Assembly (NCBI GenBank): GCA_044344795.1 | Contig: JBIJCF010000002.1 | Coordinates: 100,834 to 164,833, forward strand | Length of the DNA stretch: 64,000 nt | Origin: GCA-2737665 sp044344795 | GTDB lineage: Bacteria; Bacteroidota; Bacteroidia; Palsa-965 | Direction of reading: 5' to 3' | Shown: positions 53,570-61,186 of the stretch, piece after piece | Layout: each line of letters opens with the position of its first letter | How positions within the stretch are numbered: the first letter of the stretch is position 1 | Translations under genes and position numbers: made by a program | Notes under the pieces: model-generated | Databases searched by the model: none | The model's input: only the letters and a program-made list of their open reading frames with translations | What the model was told of the DNA's origin: nothing

Positions 53570-56029
53570 TTATCTCGAACGAGGAGTTACTTGAGGAACC
53601 GCATTCCTATTTTGAAAAGTTGACGTCGAACTACCCATCCGGTTAGCTTCAACTGCAGGAATTGCTCCTGATTTCACAGGCGGGTTTGTTCCAAATTGAA
53701 CTGACGATCCGTTCCACCAAATAGATGTTGGCTGATCAATAGTGTTGTTATCATTAAACATTACTGATCGCATGTTTAAATCGAAATTATCATCCAACAC
53801 CTCAGTTGGAATGACAGGGTTTTCATTACCCTTTACAGTCGCGGTTGCAGTCCAATTAATCACAACATTACTTGAACCGTTATTATTCTCCCTAACAGAA
53901 AAGCCTGCGGCGGTAATAGAATGCACGTACACACCATTAGTATTTCCGCCGGGAGTAACATTGATTACTAAATCATTCGGATCAGAAATTGCCGCTACAA
54001 AGTTCACATCAAACGGAATAAAAACTTCACCGTTATTCAGCTGTGCTTTTCCACGTGAACTAACGTCTGATGTCATTGCAGCTGAGCTGTACACAGGGAC
54101 GCGAACTCCACTACCATCTTGTTTACTCACCAACTGAGCTGTTGGACCGTTGGTTAACGATAAACCATCCACATACATGGAGTATCTTGTACCGTGCATG
54201 TTTAAACCATATGCCATACCACGTACCCATCCGCCCATAACACCTCCATAAATGCCAAGACCGATGTGTGTATTGGCTTCCCCATTCCACTGTTCTGCTG
54301 CGCTCTGGGTATTAGGGTTAATACGTCCGCCGGCAACACCAACTTGATATGCCTGTCCGAATCCATAAACTCCATAATCAATACCTGAATTAGAATAATA
54401 ACCCAAAGCTCCAGTTGCAAGTCCAAAATCATAACCCATAACACCACCACTTCTTAAACTGGCTCCTCCAGAGCCATAGACACCAAACTTATAAGATCCA
54501 TTAGTGGTTGCTTGTCCATTCACTCCGGTTGCTACAGCATTAAAGCCCGTCCCGGCAGTTGTAGTAAGGAAGGAGCCTCTAACCCCTGCACCTTGCGCAT
54601 TAGTTCCAGAGTATTCTCCTTGCACAGCAGCGTAAATCGTAGTGCCCGCTTGGATAGCCCCATACACGCCACTACCGTTAAATGATGAATAACCGTTGAC
54701 AGCCCATGGGAATGTGGCGTTTGATACACCATTCAGCAAGTCTCCGGGCAAAGCCGTAACAGTTGTACCAATGAAAAACTCGCCAAGATTTGAAAGTCGT
54801 CCACGTACGATGTTATTACTTACCAAATCCATATGGTTGTTTGAGCTGGTTCCTAAAAATCCGGTTGCGGTTAATGCATTCGTCCCGGCAGTATTAGGGG
54901 CTGCAATCCAAAATTGTCCGACTGTTGTTACCGGTCCACCTGATCCTGCTGTTCCATTAACAGTTAAAGTTCCGGAAGCATTTACTGTTGGTGTAGTTAG
55001 TGTCCAAGTTGGTCCGGTTGGTCCTGTAGCTCCATTTGCACCGGTTGGTCCTGTAGCTCCATTAGCTCCTGCAGGTCCTGTAGCACCAGTTAATCCTGTG
55101 GGTCCTGTTGCCCCATTGGCACCGGCCGCTCCTGTTGGTCCTGCAGGTCCTGTTGCTCCATTAGCTCCTGCAGGTCCTGTAGCACCTGTTAATCCTGTGG
55201 GTCCTGTTGCCCCATTAGCACCGGCCGCTCCTGTTGGTCCGGCCGCTCCTGTAGCTCCATTAGCACCGGCCGCTCCTGTTGGTCCTGCCGGTCCTATTGC
55301 CCCAGTTAAACCTGTCGGACCGGGATCTCCTGAAGGACCTGTCGGACCTGTTGTTCCCGCAACACCTGTCGGACCTGTCGGACCTGTCGCTCCGTTAGCA
55401 CCTGTCGCTCCATTAGCACCATTAATGCCTGTGGGACCTGTTGGTCCCGTTGGTCCGATACCAAATCCTGTAGGTCCAGTCGGTCCGGTAGGGCCGATTA
55501 GTCCTTGCACACCGGTAGGACCGGGATCTCCTGAAGGACCTGTTGGGCCAGCAACACCGGCCGGTCCTTGTGGACCAATTGCCCCGGCGCAATCTAACGC
55601 ATCCCAAAAGCCATCAGTATTTACGTCTTCGGCAGGATCGCTAACGCCGTTACCATTTAAATCCCAGCAACTAATTCCATTATTCCCGGATGTTCCATTA
55701 GCTCCGGTTGCACCGGTTGGACCAGTTGGGCCTGTAGTAGCAGAGCTCGTACACATGTTTTGCCACGTTGTAGTTGCTGCTATGTAATAGAAGAAGCAAT
55801 CGAAGTTGGTGTCATAAACAAGCAAGCCGTTGGCAGGAGTGGTAATTGCCAAACGCTGCGCGGTAGTCATTCTTGGAACCAATACACCTTGTGTAGACGA
55901 TTGCATTTCTAAAACCGATGATGCATCAGGTGTGCTTGTTCCTATGCCGACATTGTTCTGCGCACTTATGGAAAGCGAACAAAACGTAATCGCGCTTAGT
56001 ATTCCAATCTTTGTAAAGTTAATGGCCAT
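53570..56029 (-). CDS. Collagen-like secreted surface protein (copy 2)
   Basis: 819 residues. Signal peptide MAINFTKIGILSAITFCSLS-ISAQ. Residues about 25-95 repeat the head of copy 1 with few changes. Residues 100-117 and 149-341 are Gly-x-y collagen triplets; between them (118-148) sits CWDLNGNGVSDPAEDVNTDG, an EF-hand/dockerin-like calcium loop flanked by two Cys. Residues about 342-700 are a Gly/Ala/Asn beta region (GVYGAIQAGTTIYAAVQGEY); the end has DVSSRGKAQLNNGEVFIPFD and NGVYVHSITAAGFSVREN. No T9SS tail is visible. Confidence 0.88.
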   Translation of the reverse strand: MAINFTKIGILSAITFCSLSISAQNNVGIGTSTPDASSVLEMQSSTQGVLVPRMTTAQRLAITTPANGLLVYDTNFDCFFYYIAATTTWQNMCTSSATTGPTGPTGATGANGTSGNNGISCWDLNGNGVSDPAEDVNTDGFWDALDCAGAIGPQGPAGVAGPTGPSGDPGPTGVQGLIGPTGPTGPTGFGIGPTGPTGPTGINGANGATGANGATGPTGPTGVAGTTGPTGPSGDPGPTGLTGAIGPAGPTGAAGANGATGAAGPTGAAGANGATGPTGLTGATGPAGANGATGPAGPTGAAGANGATGPTGLTGATGPAGANGATGPTGANGATGPTGPTWTLTTPTVNASGTLTVNGTAGSGGPVTTVGQFWIAAPNTAGTNALTATGFLGTSSNNHMDLVSNNIVRGRLSNLGEFFIGTTVTALPGDLLNGVSNATFPWAVNGYSSFNGSGVYGAIQAGTTIYAAVQGEYSGTNAQGAGVRGSFLTTTAGTGFNAVATGVNGQATTNGSYKFGVYGSGGASLRSGGVMGYDFGLATGALGYYSNSGIDYGVYGFGQAYQVGVAGGRINPNTQSAAEQWNGEANTHIGLGIYGGVMGGWVRGMAYGLNMHGTRYSMYVDGLSLTNGPTAQLVSKQDGSGVRVPVYSSAAMTSDVSSRGKAQLNNGEVFIPFDVNFVAAISDPNDLVINVTPGGNTNGVYVHSITAAGFSVRENNNGSSNVVINWTATATVKGNENPVIPTEVLDDNFDLNMRSVMFNDNNTIDQPTSIWWNGSSVQFGTNPPVKSGAIPAVEANRMGSSTSTFQNRNAVPQVTPRSR
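55007..55732 (-). repeat. Collagen-like Gly-x-y repeat, copy 2, with 99-bp tandem unit
   Basis: About 70 triplets (residues 100-117 and 149-341) interrupted by the calcium-loop insert at 55586-55678. Between about 55060 and 55260 the DNA repeats with a 99-bp period (33 residues, TGLTGATGPAGANGATG at residues 278 and 311), a sign of recent tandem duplication. Confidence 0.8.
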
Positions 56030-56057
56030 ATGCAGGGAAAATGGTTACAATGAAATT

Positions 56058-59000
56058 TTAACGAATCAAGTTAACAGCACCAATATACTGCCTTCTCGAT
56101 CCATCAGGTGAAACGGTACTTATTTTATACACATAAGTGTCAATTTGACAAACTCTACTTGAGCCTTGAACGGTTCCATCCCATCCACCAGGCCAAGTTG
56201 TTGTCTGATAAATCATATTTCCCCAACGATCAAAAATGTACATGCTGTATTTGTCAGGATTAATTCCAATGCCTTGCGGGAAGAATAATTCATTCAAGCC
56301 ATCCCCATTTGGCGTAAATGCATTTGGAATGTAAATCGCGTAATCTTCACGAATCAAAATCGGCAATGTAATGGAGTCCGTACATCCGTATTGATTTGCG
56401 ACGATCAACTGTACCATCACAGTACCTGAATCATTGAATTGGTAACTTGGATTTTGTAACACAGATGCAGAATCGTCTTGACCAAAACTCCATAACCAAG
56501 TGGTTGCGCCGAAAGATTGATCGGTGAACTGAACTGTGTTGTTCAGTAACGTCGCCGGATTTGGAGTGGCCGAAAAGTCTGCTACTGGATTCGGATAAAC
56601 GGTAACGTAGTTGGTTAATGTTAATGTAGATGTACATCCGATTACATCAGTAACTGTAGCAGTAACGTCATACGATCCTGGTGTTGAGAAACAAAAAGTA
56701 GGCGTGGCAGAAGATGACGTGCCTAAATTATTTCCAAACGCCCAAGTTACTGTTTGCGTATTAGGCGTGTTGTTTATAAATGAAACACAATGGGTCGCAC
56801 AGTCTTCAAGATCTGATGTTGCAGCAAACGTAACAATAGGCGCAGGATTGATAGTCACTGTAATGGAATCAATTGTTGCAGGACTACCACAGCCATCCGT
56901 AAGAACAACAGTATAGGTTGTAGTTGTTTGTACGGTAGTTGTTTGTGATGAACCGTTGGTGTTTAAGGGTAACCATGTATACGTCAAATTGCCATCACCA
57001 CCTGAACCGTTAGCACTAAATGTTACCTGCGTGCCCTGACAAACGATTTGATCTGCACTAGCGGTTACTTGAAGTGGAGGATTAACAGTTACAGTGACAA
57101 CCGCAGGTTGAGATACACAACCGTTAGCGTCTGTAACGGTAACAGTATATGTTGTTGTTACAATAGGATTCACAATCCATGTCTGCCCCTGAGATGCATT
57201 CGTGCCATCAGTCCAATCATACGTATAAGGCGCTGTTCCTCCTGCTGCAGTTGCAGACACGTTGTATGTTTGACCAATACAAATTGTCCCATTAGCACCA
57301 CCGGCAACAGTTAATAATGAAGGTTGAATGATTGTTGCAATTGCCGTATCCTGACATCCATTAGCATCAGTCATTGTTACAGTGTAAGTTCCTGGGCATA
57401 ACAAAGAAGCAGAGGCTGTATTACCACCGGAAGGCGACCAACTGTACGAGTATGGTCCGGTACCTCCAATAGTTGCTGTAATGAGTTGTCCTTCGCATGA
57501 TCCAAAACAAGGAGTAGGAGTATTGCTCACTATCGAGACATCTGCACCGGGTGTATTTGGAACGGTTAGACACAAGGTATCACCACATCCATTAACGTCA
57601 TAGGCGTATACACAAACCTGTCCTGACGCTAAATTATTTTCAGTCAAGCCACTGTTACCGGAAGGCCATTGCACAGTGTAAGGCCCATTTCCGCCGATTA
57701 CAGTAATCGTCACGCTTCCATCATTTAATCCACAATTGGCGCTTAGGATTGAAGTTGCTTGGATGTCAACAGGAGTAGGTTCTGTAACAAAAATATTTGC
57801 TGTTGCGGTGCAGCCAATAGCGTCCGTAACAGTTATGTTGTATGCACTCGCACACAAACCATTAATGGAACTCGTTGTGGCTGCATTGCTCCAGGCAAAT
57901 GTGTATGGAGGATAACCTCCCGTGACATTTGTCGTAATGCTGCCATCACAAGAGCCAAAACATGTTGCATTGGTTGCATTTAATGTTACTCCTAGCTGTT
58001 GGGCTGCAACGTGCACGGTCACTTGATCTGTTCCGGTACAACCATTCGCATCCGTAACAGTAACAGTGTATGTTGTAGTTGCAGTGGGACAAACTTGAGG
58101 GTTTGGAATTAATGTGCTACCAACAATACTTGGGTCGGCATTCCAAACATAAGATACACCTCCACTTGCATTTAAATTGATGCACGTTCCTGTACAAACT
58201 GTGTCATCAATTCCTGCATCAGCTGTTGTCATTGGAGTAACGTTCACTGTAACCTGTGCGGTTCCGGAGCATCCGCTTGCATCTGTTGCTGTTACTGTGT
58301 AAGTGGTTGTTACTGTTGGCGAAGCTACAGGGTTCGAAATATTAGTAGCGCTCAAACCTATTGCAGGAGACCACGACCAACTTGTTGCTCCGGCTGCGTT
58401 AGCTGATAATTGTGTGTTACCGCCAGTACAAATGTTTGCGGTAGTTGGGATCGCCGTTACCGTCAATGAACTAACGTTTACAATTACCTGGTCACTAACA
58501 GTAACTGTTTGGTTATTGCAGTTGGTATATGTTGCTTGAAAAGTGTAGGTAGTTGTAACAGTAGGGCAAACATTAATGGCAGCAGTATTACCAACTTGAG
58601 TAGGTCCAACGAACCAACCAATAGTATACGTGTTAGCTCCACTAGGTGTCCAACGTCGACCTTCTGGTGCATTGATTGTCCATTGCAAAGGACTATTTCT
58701 TCCAGCCTGCACAACGGCTTGTGTGCCATTTTGATTGTGTACCGCCTGAATTGCTCTACCAGAGTTCCAAGAGCAGATAGGTTTGGTTTGAATAAAGTTG
58801 TCAATTATATTGGTTGTTTCATACAATACCAATTGCTGAGTAACAGGCGTACCACAAGAATACATTGGTACGGCATTCCAACTCACAACAAACCTTCTGC
58901 ATGGTGCAGTACCATAAGTTGCATATCGCACACTTCCGCCCAAGCCCGGGTTTAAGTCGTGCCAAGGCCCCATGATTGTGTTCATAGGATTAGCAGCCGT

Positions 59001-59408
59001 AGGAACTGCAGCATTAATGGGCCACTGGCAATAACCTCCGGCTTGTGCAACATTGAAAGATACTAAGCCATTAGATCCAATTACAAGGTTGTTGTAGGCT
59101 GTTCCATAAAAACAAAATGTAAATGGTAATGCAATATTTTGCGACCACTGGTCATCAAACAACGTTACCGCAGTTCCGGCATTAAACGGATCTGGTGCGT
59201 ACGGAATAACACTCGTAGTGTAGTTTGTGGTTTGGTTTGTCGGTACAAACGTTCCCGTCAAGTTGGCACAGTTGGGTACGCAAATAGTTTGGTCAGCACC
59301 GGCAGATATTGGACACACAACCGTTGATTGCCCTACAGCTGTGTGTGACAATGCCATTGTCACACACAATACTATTAGGAACGAGTATGTGAAGAAGTAT
59401 TGTTTCAT
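56058..59408 (-). CDS. Large surface protein with SprB-type and PKD repeats, T9SS type B tail
   Basis: 1116 residues. Signal peptide MKQYFFTYSFLIVLCVTMAL-SHTAVGQ. Residues about 30-270: beta-sandwich module (NNLVIGSNGLVSFNVAQAGG, IIDNFIQTKPICSWNSGRAI). Then Ig-like repeats (TYTVTATDASGCSGTAQVTV), SprB-type repeats (CFGSCDGSITTNVTGGYPPY), two PKD domains (CVSFINNTPNTQTVTWAFGN; VQFTDQSFGATTWLWSFGQD) and a gliding-motility C-terminal domain (YIPNAFTPNGDGLNELFFPQ, YIFDRWGNMIYQTTTWPGGW, DTYVYKI). Exported by T9SS and anchored or released at the surface; likely adhesin. Confidence 0.93.
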   Translation of the reverse strand: MKQYFFTYSFLIVLCVTMALSHTAVGQSTVVCPISAGADQTICVPNCANLTGTFVPTNQTTNYTTSVIPYAPDPFNAGTAVTLFDDQWSQNIALPFTFCFYGTAYNNLVIGSNGLVSFNVAQAGGYCQWPINAAVPTAANPMNTIMGPWHDLNPGLGGSVRYATYGTAPCRRFVVSWNAVPMYSCGTPVTQQLVLYETTNIIDNFIQTKPICSWNSGRAIQAVHNQNGTQAVVQAGRNSPLQWTINAPEGRRWTPSGANTYTIGWFVGPTQVGNTAAINVCPTVTTTYTFQATYTNCNNQTVTVSDQVIVNVSSLTVTAIPTTANICTGGNTQLSANAAGATSWSWSPAIGLSATNISNPVASPTVTTTYTVTATDASGCSGTAQVTVNVTPMTTADAGIDDTVCTGTCINLNASGGVSYVWNADPSIVGSTLIPNPQVCPTATTTYTVTVTDANGCTGTDQVTVHVAAQQLGVTLNATNATCFGSCDGSITTNVTGGYPPYTFAWSNAATTSSINGLCASAYNITVTDAIGCTATANIFVTEPTPVDIQATSILSANCGLNDGSVTITVIGGNGPYTVQWPSGNSGLTENNLASGQVCVYAYDVNGCGDTLCLTVPNTPGADVSIVSNTPTPCFGSCEGQLITATIGGTGPYSYSWSPSGGNTASASLLCPGTYTVTMTDANGCQDTAIATIIQPSLLTVAGGANGTICIGQTYNVSATAAGGTAPYTYDWTDGTNASQGQTWIVNPIVTTTYTVTVTDANGCVSQPAVVTVTVNPPLQVTASADQIVCQGTQVTFSANGSGGDGNLTYTWLPLNTNGSSQTTTVQTTTTYTVVLTDGCGSPATIDSITVTINPAPIVTFAATSDLEDCATHCVSFINNTPNTQTVTWAFGNNLGTSSSATPTFCFSTPGSYDVTATVTDVIGCTSTLTLTNYVTVYPNPVADFSATPNPATLLNNTVQFTDQSFGATTWLWSFGQDDSASVLQNPSYQFNDSGTVMVQLIVANQYGCTDSITLPILIREDYAIYIPNAFTPNGDGLNELFFPQGIGINPDKYSMYIFDRWGNMIYQTTTWPGGWDGTVQGSSRVCQIDTYVYKISTVSPDGSRRQYIGAVNLIR

Positions 59409-59442
59409 GTTGCTGAATTACAGGGATTTGCCGCACCCTAAA

Positions 59443-59450
59443 CAAATGTA
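59443..59450 (-). promoter_or_regulatory. TAnnTTTG -7 box overlapped by an inverted repeat
   Basis: Minus-strand TACATTTG, perfect consensus, 34 bases before the ATG at 59408. A perfect 10-bp inverted repeat CTGAATTACA (59413-59422) / TGTAATTCAG (59447-59456) overlaps it. Confidence 0.5.
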
Positions 59451-59492
59451 ATTCAGTTTCGCTTAAAAATAAAATTGAACCAAATCTTTTAT

Positions 59493-61100
59493 TTATTTGA
59501 TAATCAGTTTTTTGAGTCCTAATGGAGAGTTGTTGCCGTTTAAGACACGCGCAAAATATACTCCGGAAGGAAGCGTATTTAGGTTTAATTCTATTCGATC
59601 AGCTGAAGAGAATCGATTTGAAAAAACAACTTGTCCAATTGAATTCAAGACTTCAATCACCACATCTTCTTGTGATTTAGTTGATATGTCAATAAAAAAT
59701 TCGCCATTGTTTGGGTTTGGATACATTTCAAATGCATTAGCCGAATAAACGTCTTCTATGCCAACTGCAGCATAACTGTATTTGATGGTTAAAAAATCGT
59801 CATTTGTATTATTCGCGGACTTTCCTGTTATATAGACATCGCCGTTAGTAGAATTTACAGCCATAGCTGCAGCTTGATCCGAATTACCTGCAGGTCCGTC
59901 ATAACGCATGTTCCAGATCATGTTGCCTTGGTTGTTATATTTAATGGTGACATAATCGCTGGTTGTATTTGCAATGCTGTATCCGGTAACATACACGTTT
60001 AATGAGTCGTCTAGCGCAATAGCGTATGCGCGGTCATCTGCATTAACGCCACCATCGTATCGTGAAATCCATAGTTGAGTTCCTGTTGCATCATATTTAA
60101 CTGTTGCATAATCAGCGGGAGTGCTATTGTTCCCGATTGCTTGACTCTGCCCTGTAACATAGACGTTTCCGGATGGATCAGTGACAATATCATTTGCTTC
60201 TTCGTATCTGTTGGCTGCATTATTGTAGCGTGCTGTCCAATTCAGAACACCGGCAGTTGTATATTTAAGGGTTAAGAAATCAAACCAATTGTTAGTTTGA
60301 AAACTATATCCCGTAACTAAAATATTGCTTGACGCATCTAATGTTATGGCTTTGCCAAAATCATTGTCATTACTTGGTCCGTTGTAAAATTGCAACCACT
60401 GTTGACTGCCCGCACTATTGTATTTGAATATCGCGTAGTCGCTGTTGTTAGTGGCATTCTGCACAGAACCGACAACATAAACATTTCCTTGTGAGTCCGT
60501 TGTTAAATCATTTGCAACATCTTCTCCGCTCGCTTGACCATTGTAAACAACATTCCAAAGCTGTGTTCCGTTGTTGTCGTATTTGATGATAACGAGATCG
60601 GTTGTGAAATTAGAGGTGGTCTCGTAACCGCAAACGATGACATTATTGCTTGCGTCTAATACGATCGCGTTTCCCTGATCAAGTGAGTTTCCCGCTCCAT
60701 TATGATGTGCAACCCATTGTAAACTTCCTTGTGTGTCGTACTTGATAGTAGTGATGTCGGGTCCGTTATTTCCTTTGGAATATCCTGTTACATAAACATT
60801 GCCGGACGGATCAACGACCAGCTTAAATGCCTCATCGTTGTCATTACCACGATCATAGTTTTGTACCCATTGAAACTGGCCTGTAGCAGAATATTTTACA
60901 GTAACCATATCGAGATTACCATTCGAATTGAATGCGCTACCAGTCACATAGACGTTGCCAGAGCCATCTAATGCAATCGAGCGAGCTTCATCAGCATTGT
61001 CCGGAGGTGCGTTATAACGCTGTGCCCATGCAACAGGAATTTGGGCAAGTAACGAATTAACAAACAGTAAAGGCAATGCGACTAGTGTAGAATATTTCAT
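59493..61100 (-). CDS. SBBP-repeat (beta-propeller) secreted protein with T9SS type A tail
   Basis: 535 residues from the ATG at 61100 (MKYSTLVALPLLFVNSLLAQ, a signal peptide); the frame runs back to 61172, but the extra part contains the upstream gene's terminator. About eight repeats of the form DPSGNVYVTGYSKG...ITTIKYDTQGSLQWVAHHNG, each with GNVYVTG-type turns, typical of SBBP propeller blades. The C-terminal type A sorting domain is MYPNPNNGEFFIDI, LPSGVYFARVLNG and KKLIIK. An extracellular propeller; ligand unknown. Confidence 0.92.
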   Translation of the reverse strand: MKYSTLVALPLLFVNSLLAQIPVAWAQRYNAPPDNADEARSIALDGSGNVYVTGSAFNSNGNLDMVTVKYSATGQFQWVQNYDRGNDNDEAFKLVVDPSGNVYVTGYSKGNNGPDITTIKYDTQGSLQWVAHHNGAGNSLDQGNAIVLDASNNVIVCGYETTSNFTTDLVIIKYDNNGTQLWNVVYNGQASGEDVANDLTTDSQGNVYVVGSVQNATNNSDYAIFKYNSAGSQQWLQFYNGPSNDNDFGKAITLDASSNILVTGYSFQTNNWFDFLTLKYTTAGVLNWTARYNNAANRYEEANDIVTDPSGNVYVTGQSQAIGNNSTPADYATVKYDATGTQLWISRYDGGVNADDRAYAIALDDSLNVYVTGYSIANTTSDYVTIKYNNQGNMIWNMRYDGPAGNSDQAAAMAVNSTNGDVYITGKSANNTNDDFLTIKYSYAAVGIEDVYSANAFEMYPNPNNGEFFIDISTKSQEDVVIEVLNSIGQVVFSNRFSSADRIELNLNTLPSGVYFARVLNGNNSPLGLKKLIIK

Positions 61101-61119
61101 GGTAATTTTAATTGAGCTA

Positions 61120-61127
61120 TAAATATA
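61120..61127 (-). promoter_or_regulatory. TAnnTTTG-like -7 box, SBBP protein
   Basis: Minus-strand TATATTTA, one mismatch, 19 bases before the ATG at 61100 and just downstream of the preceding terminator. Confidence 0.45.
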
Positions 61128-61136
61128 CATGACAAC

Positions 61137-61162
61137 AAAAAAGCCCCGACATAAATCGGGGC
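61137..61162 (-). terminator. Rho-independent terminator of the SprB-repeat adhesin gene
   Basis: Minus-strand GCCCCGA-TTTATG-TCGGGGC, a perfect 7-bp GC-rich stem, followed by TTTTTTGTTG, 24 bases after the stop at 61187. Confidence 0.9.
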
Positions 61163-61186
61163 AATTTTGCAAATAGTTTTTGTGAT

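Noticed and set aside
54696..55787. 363-codon plus-strand frame opposite collagen-like copy 2
   Set aside because: Same cause as above; it is long only because the repeat has no stops in that frame.
51388..56029. Phage tail fibres
   Set aside because: Tail-fibre-like Gly-rich shafts and collagen repeats occur, but there are signal peptides and no phage structural genes.
61101..61172. N-terminal extension of the SBBP protein from 61172
   Set aside because: It includes a strong terminator and a promoter box; the signal peptide starts at 61100.
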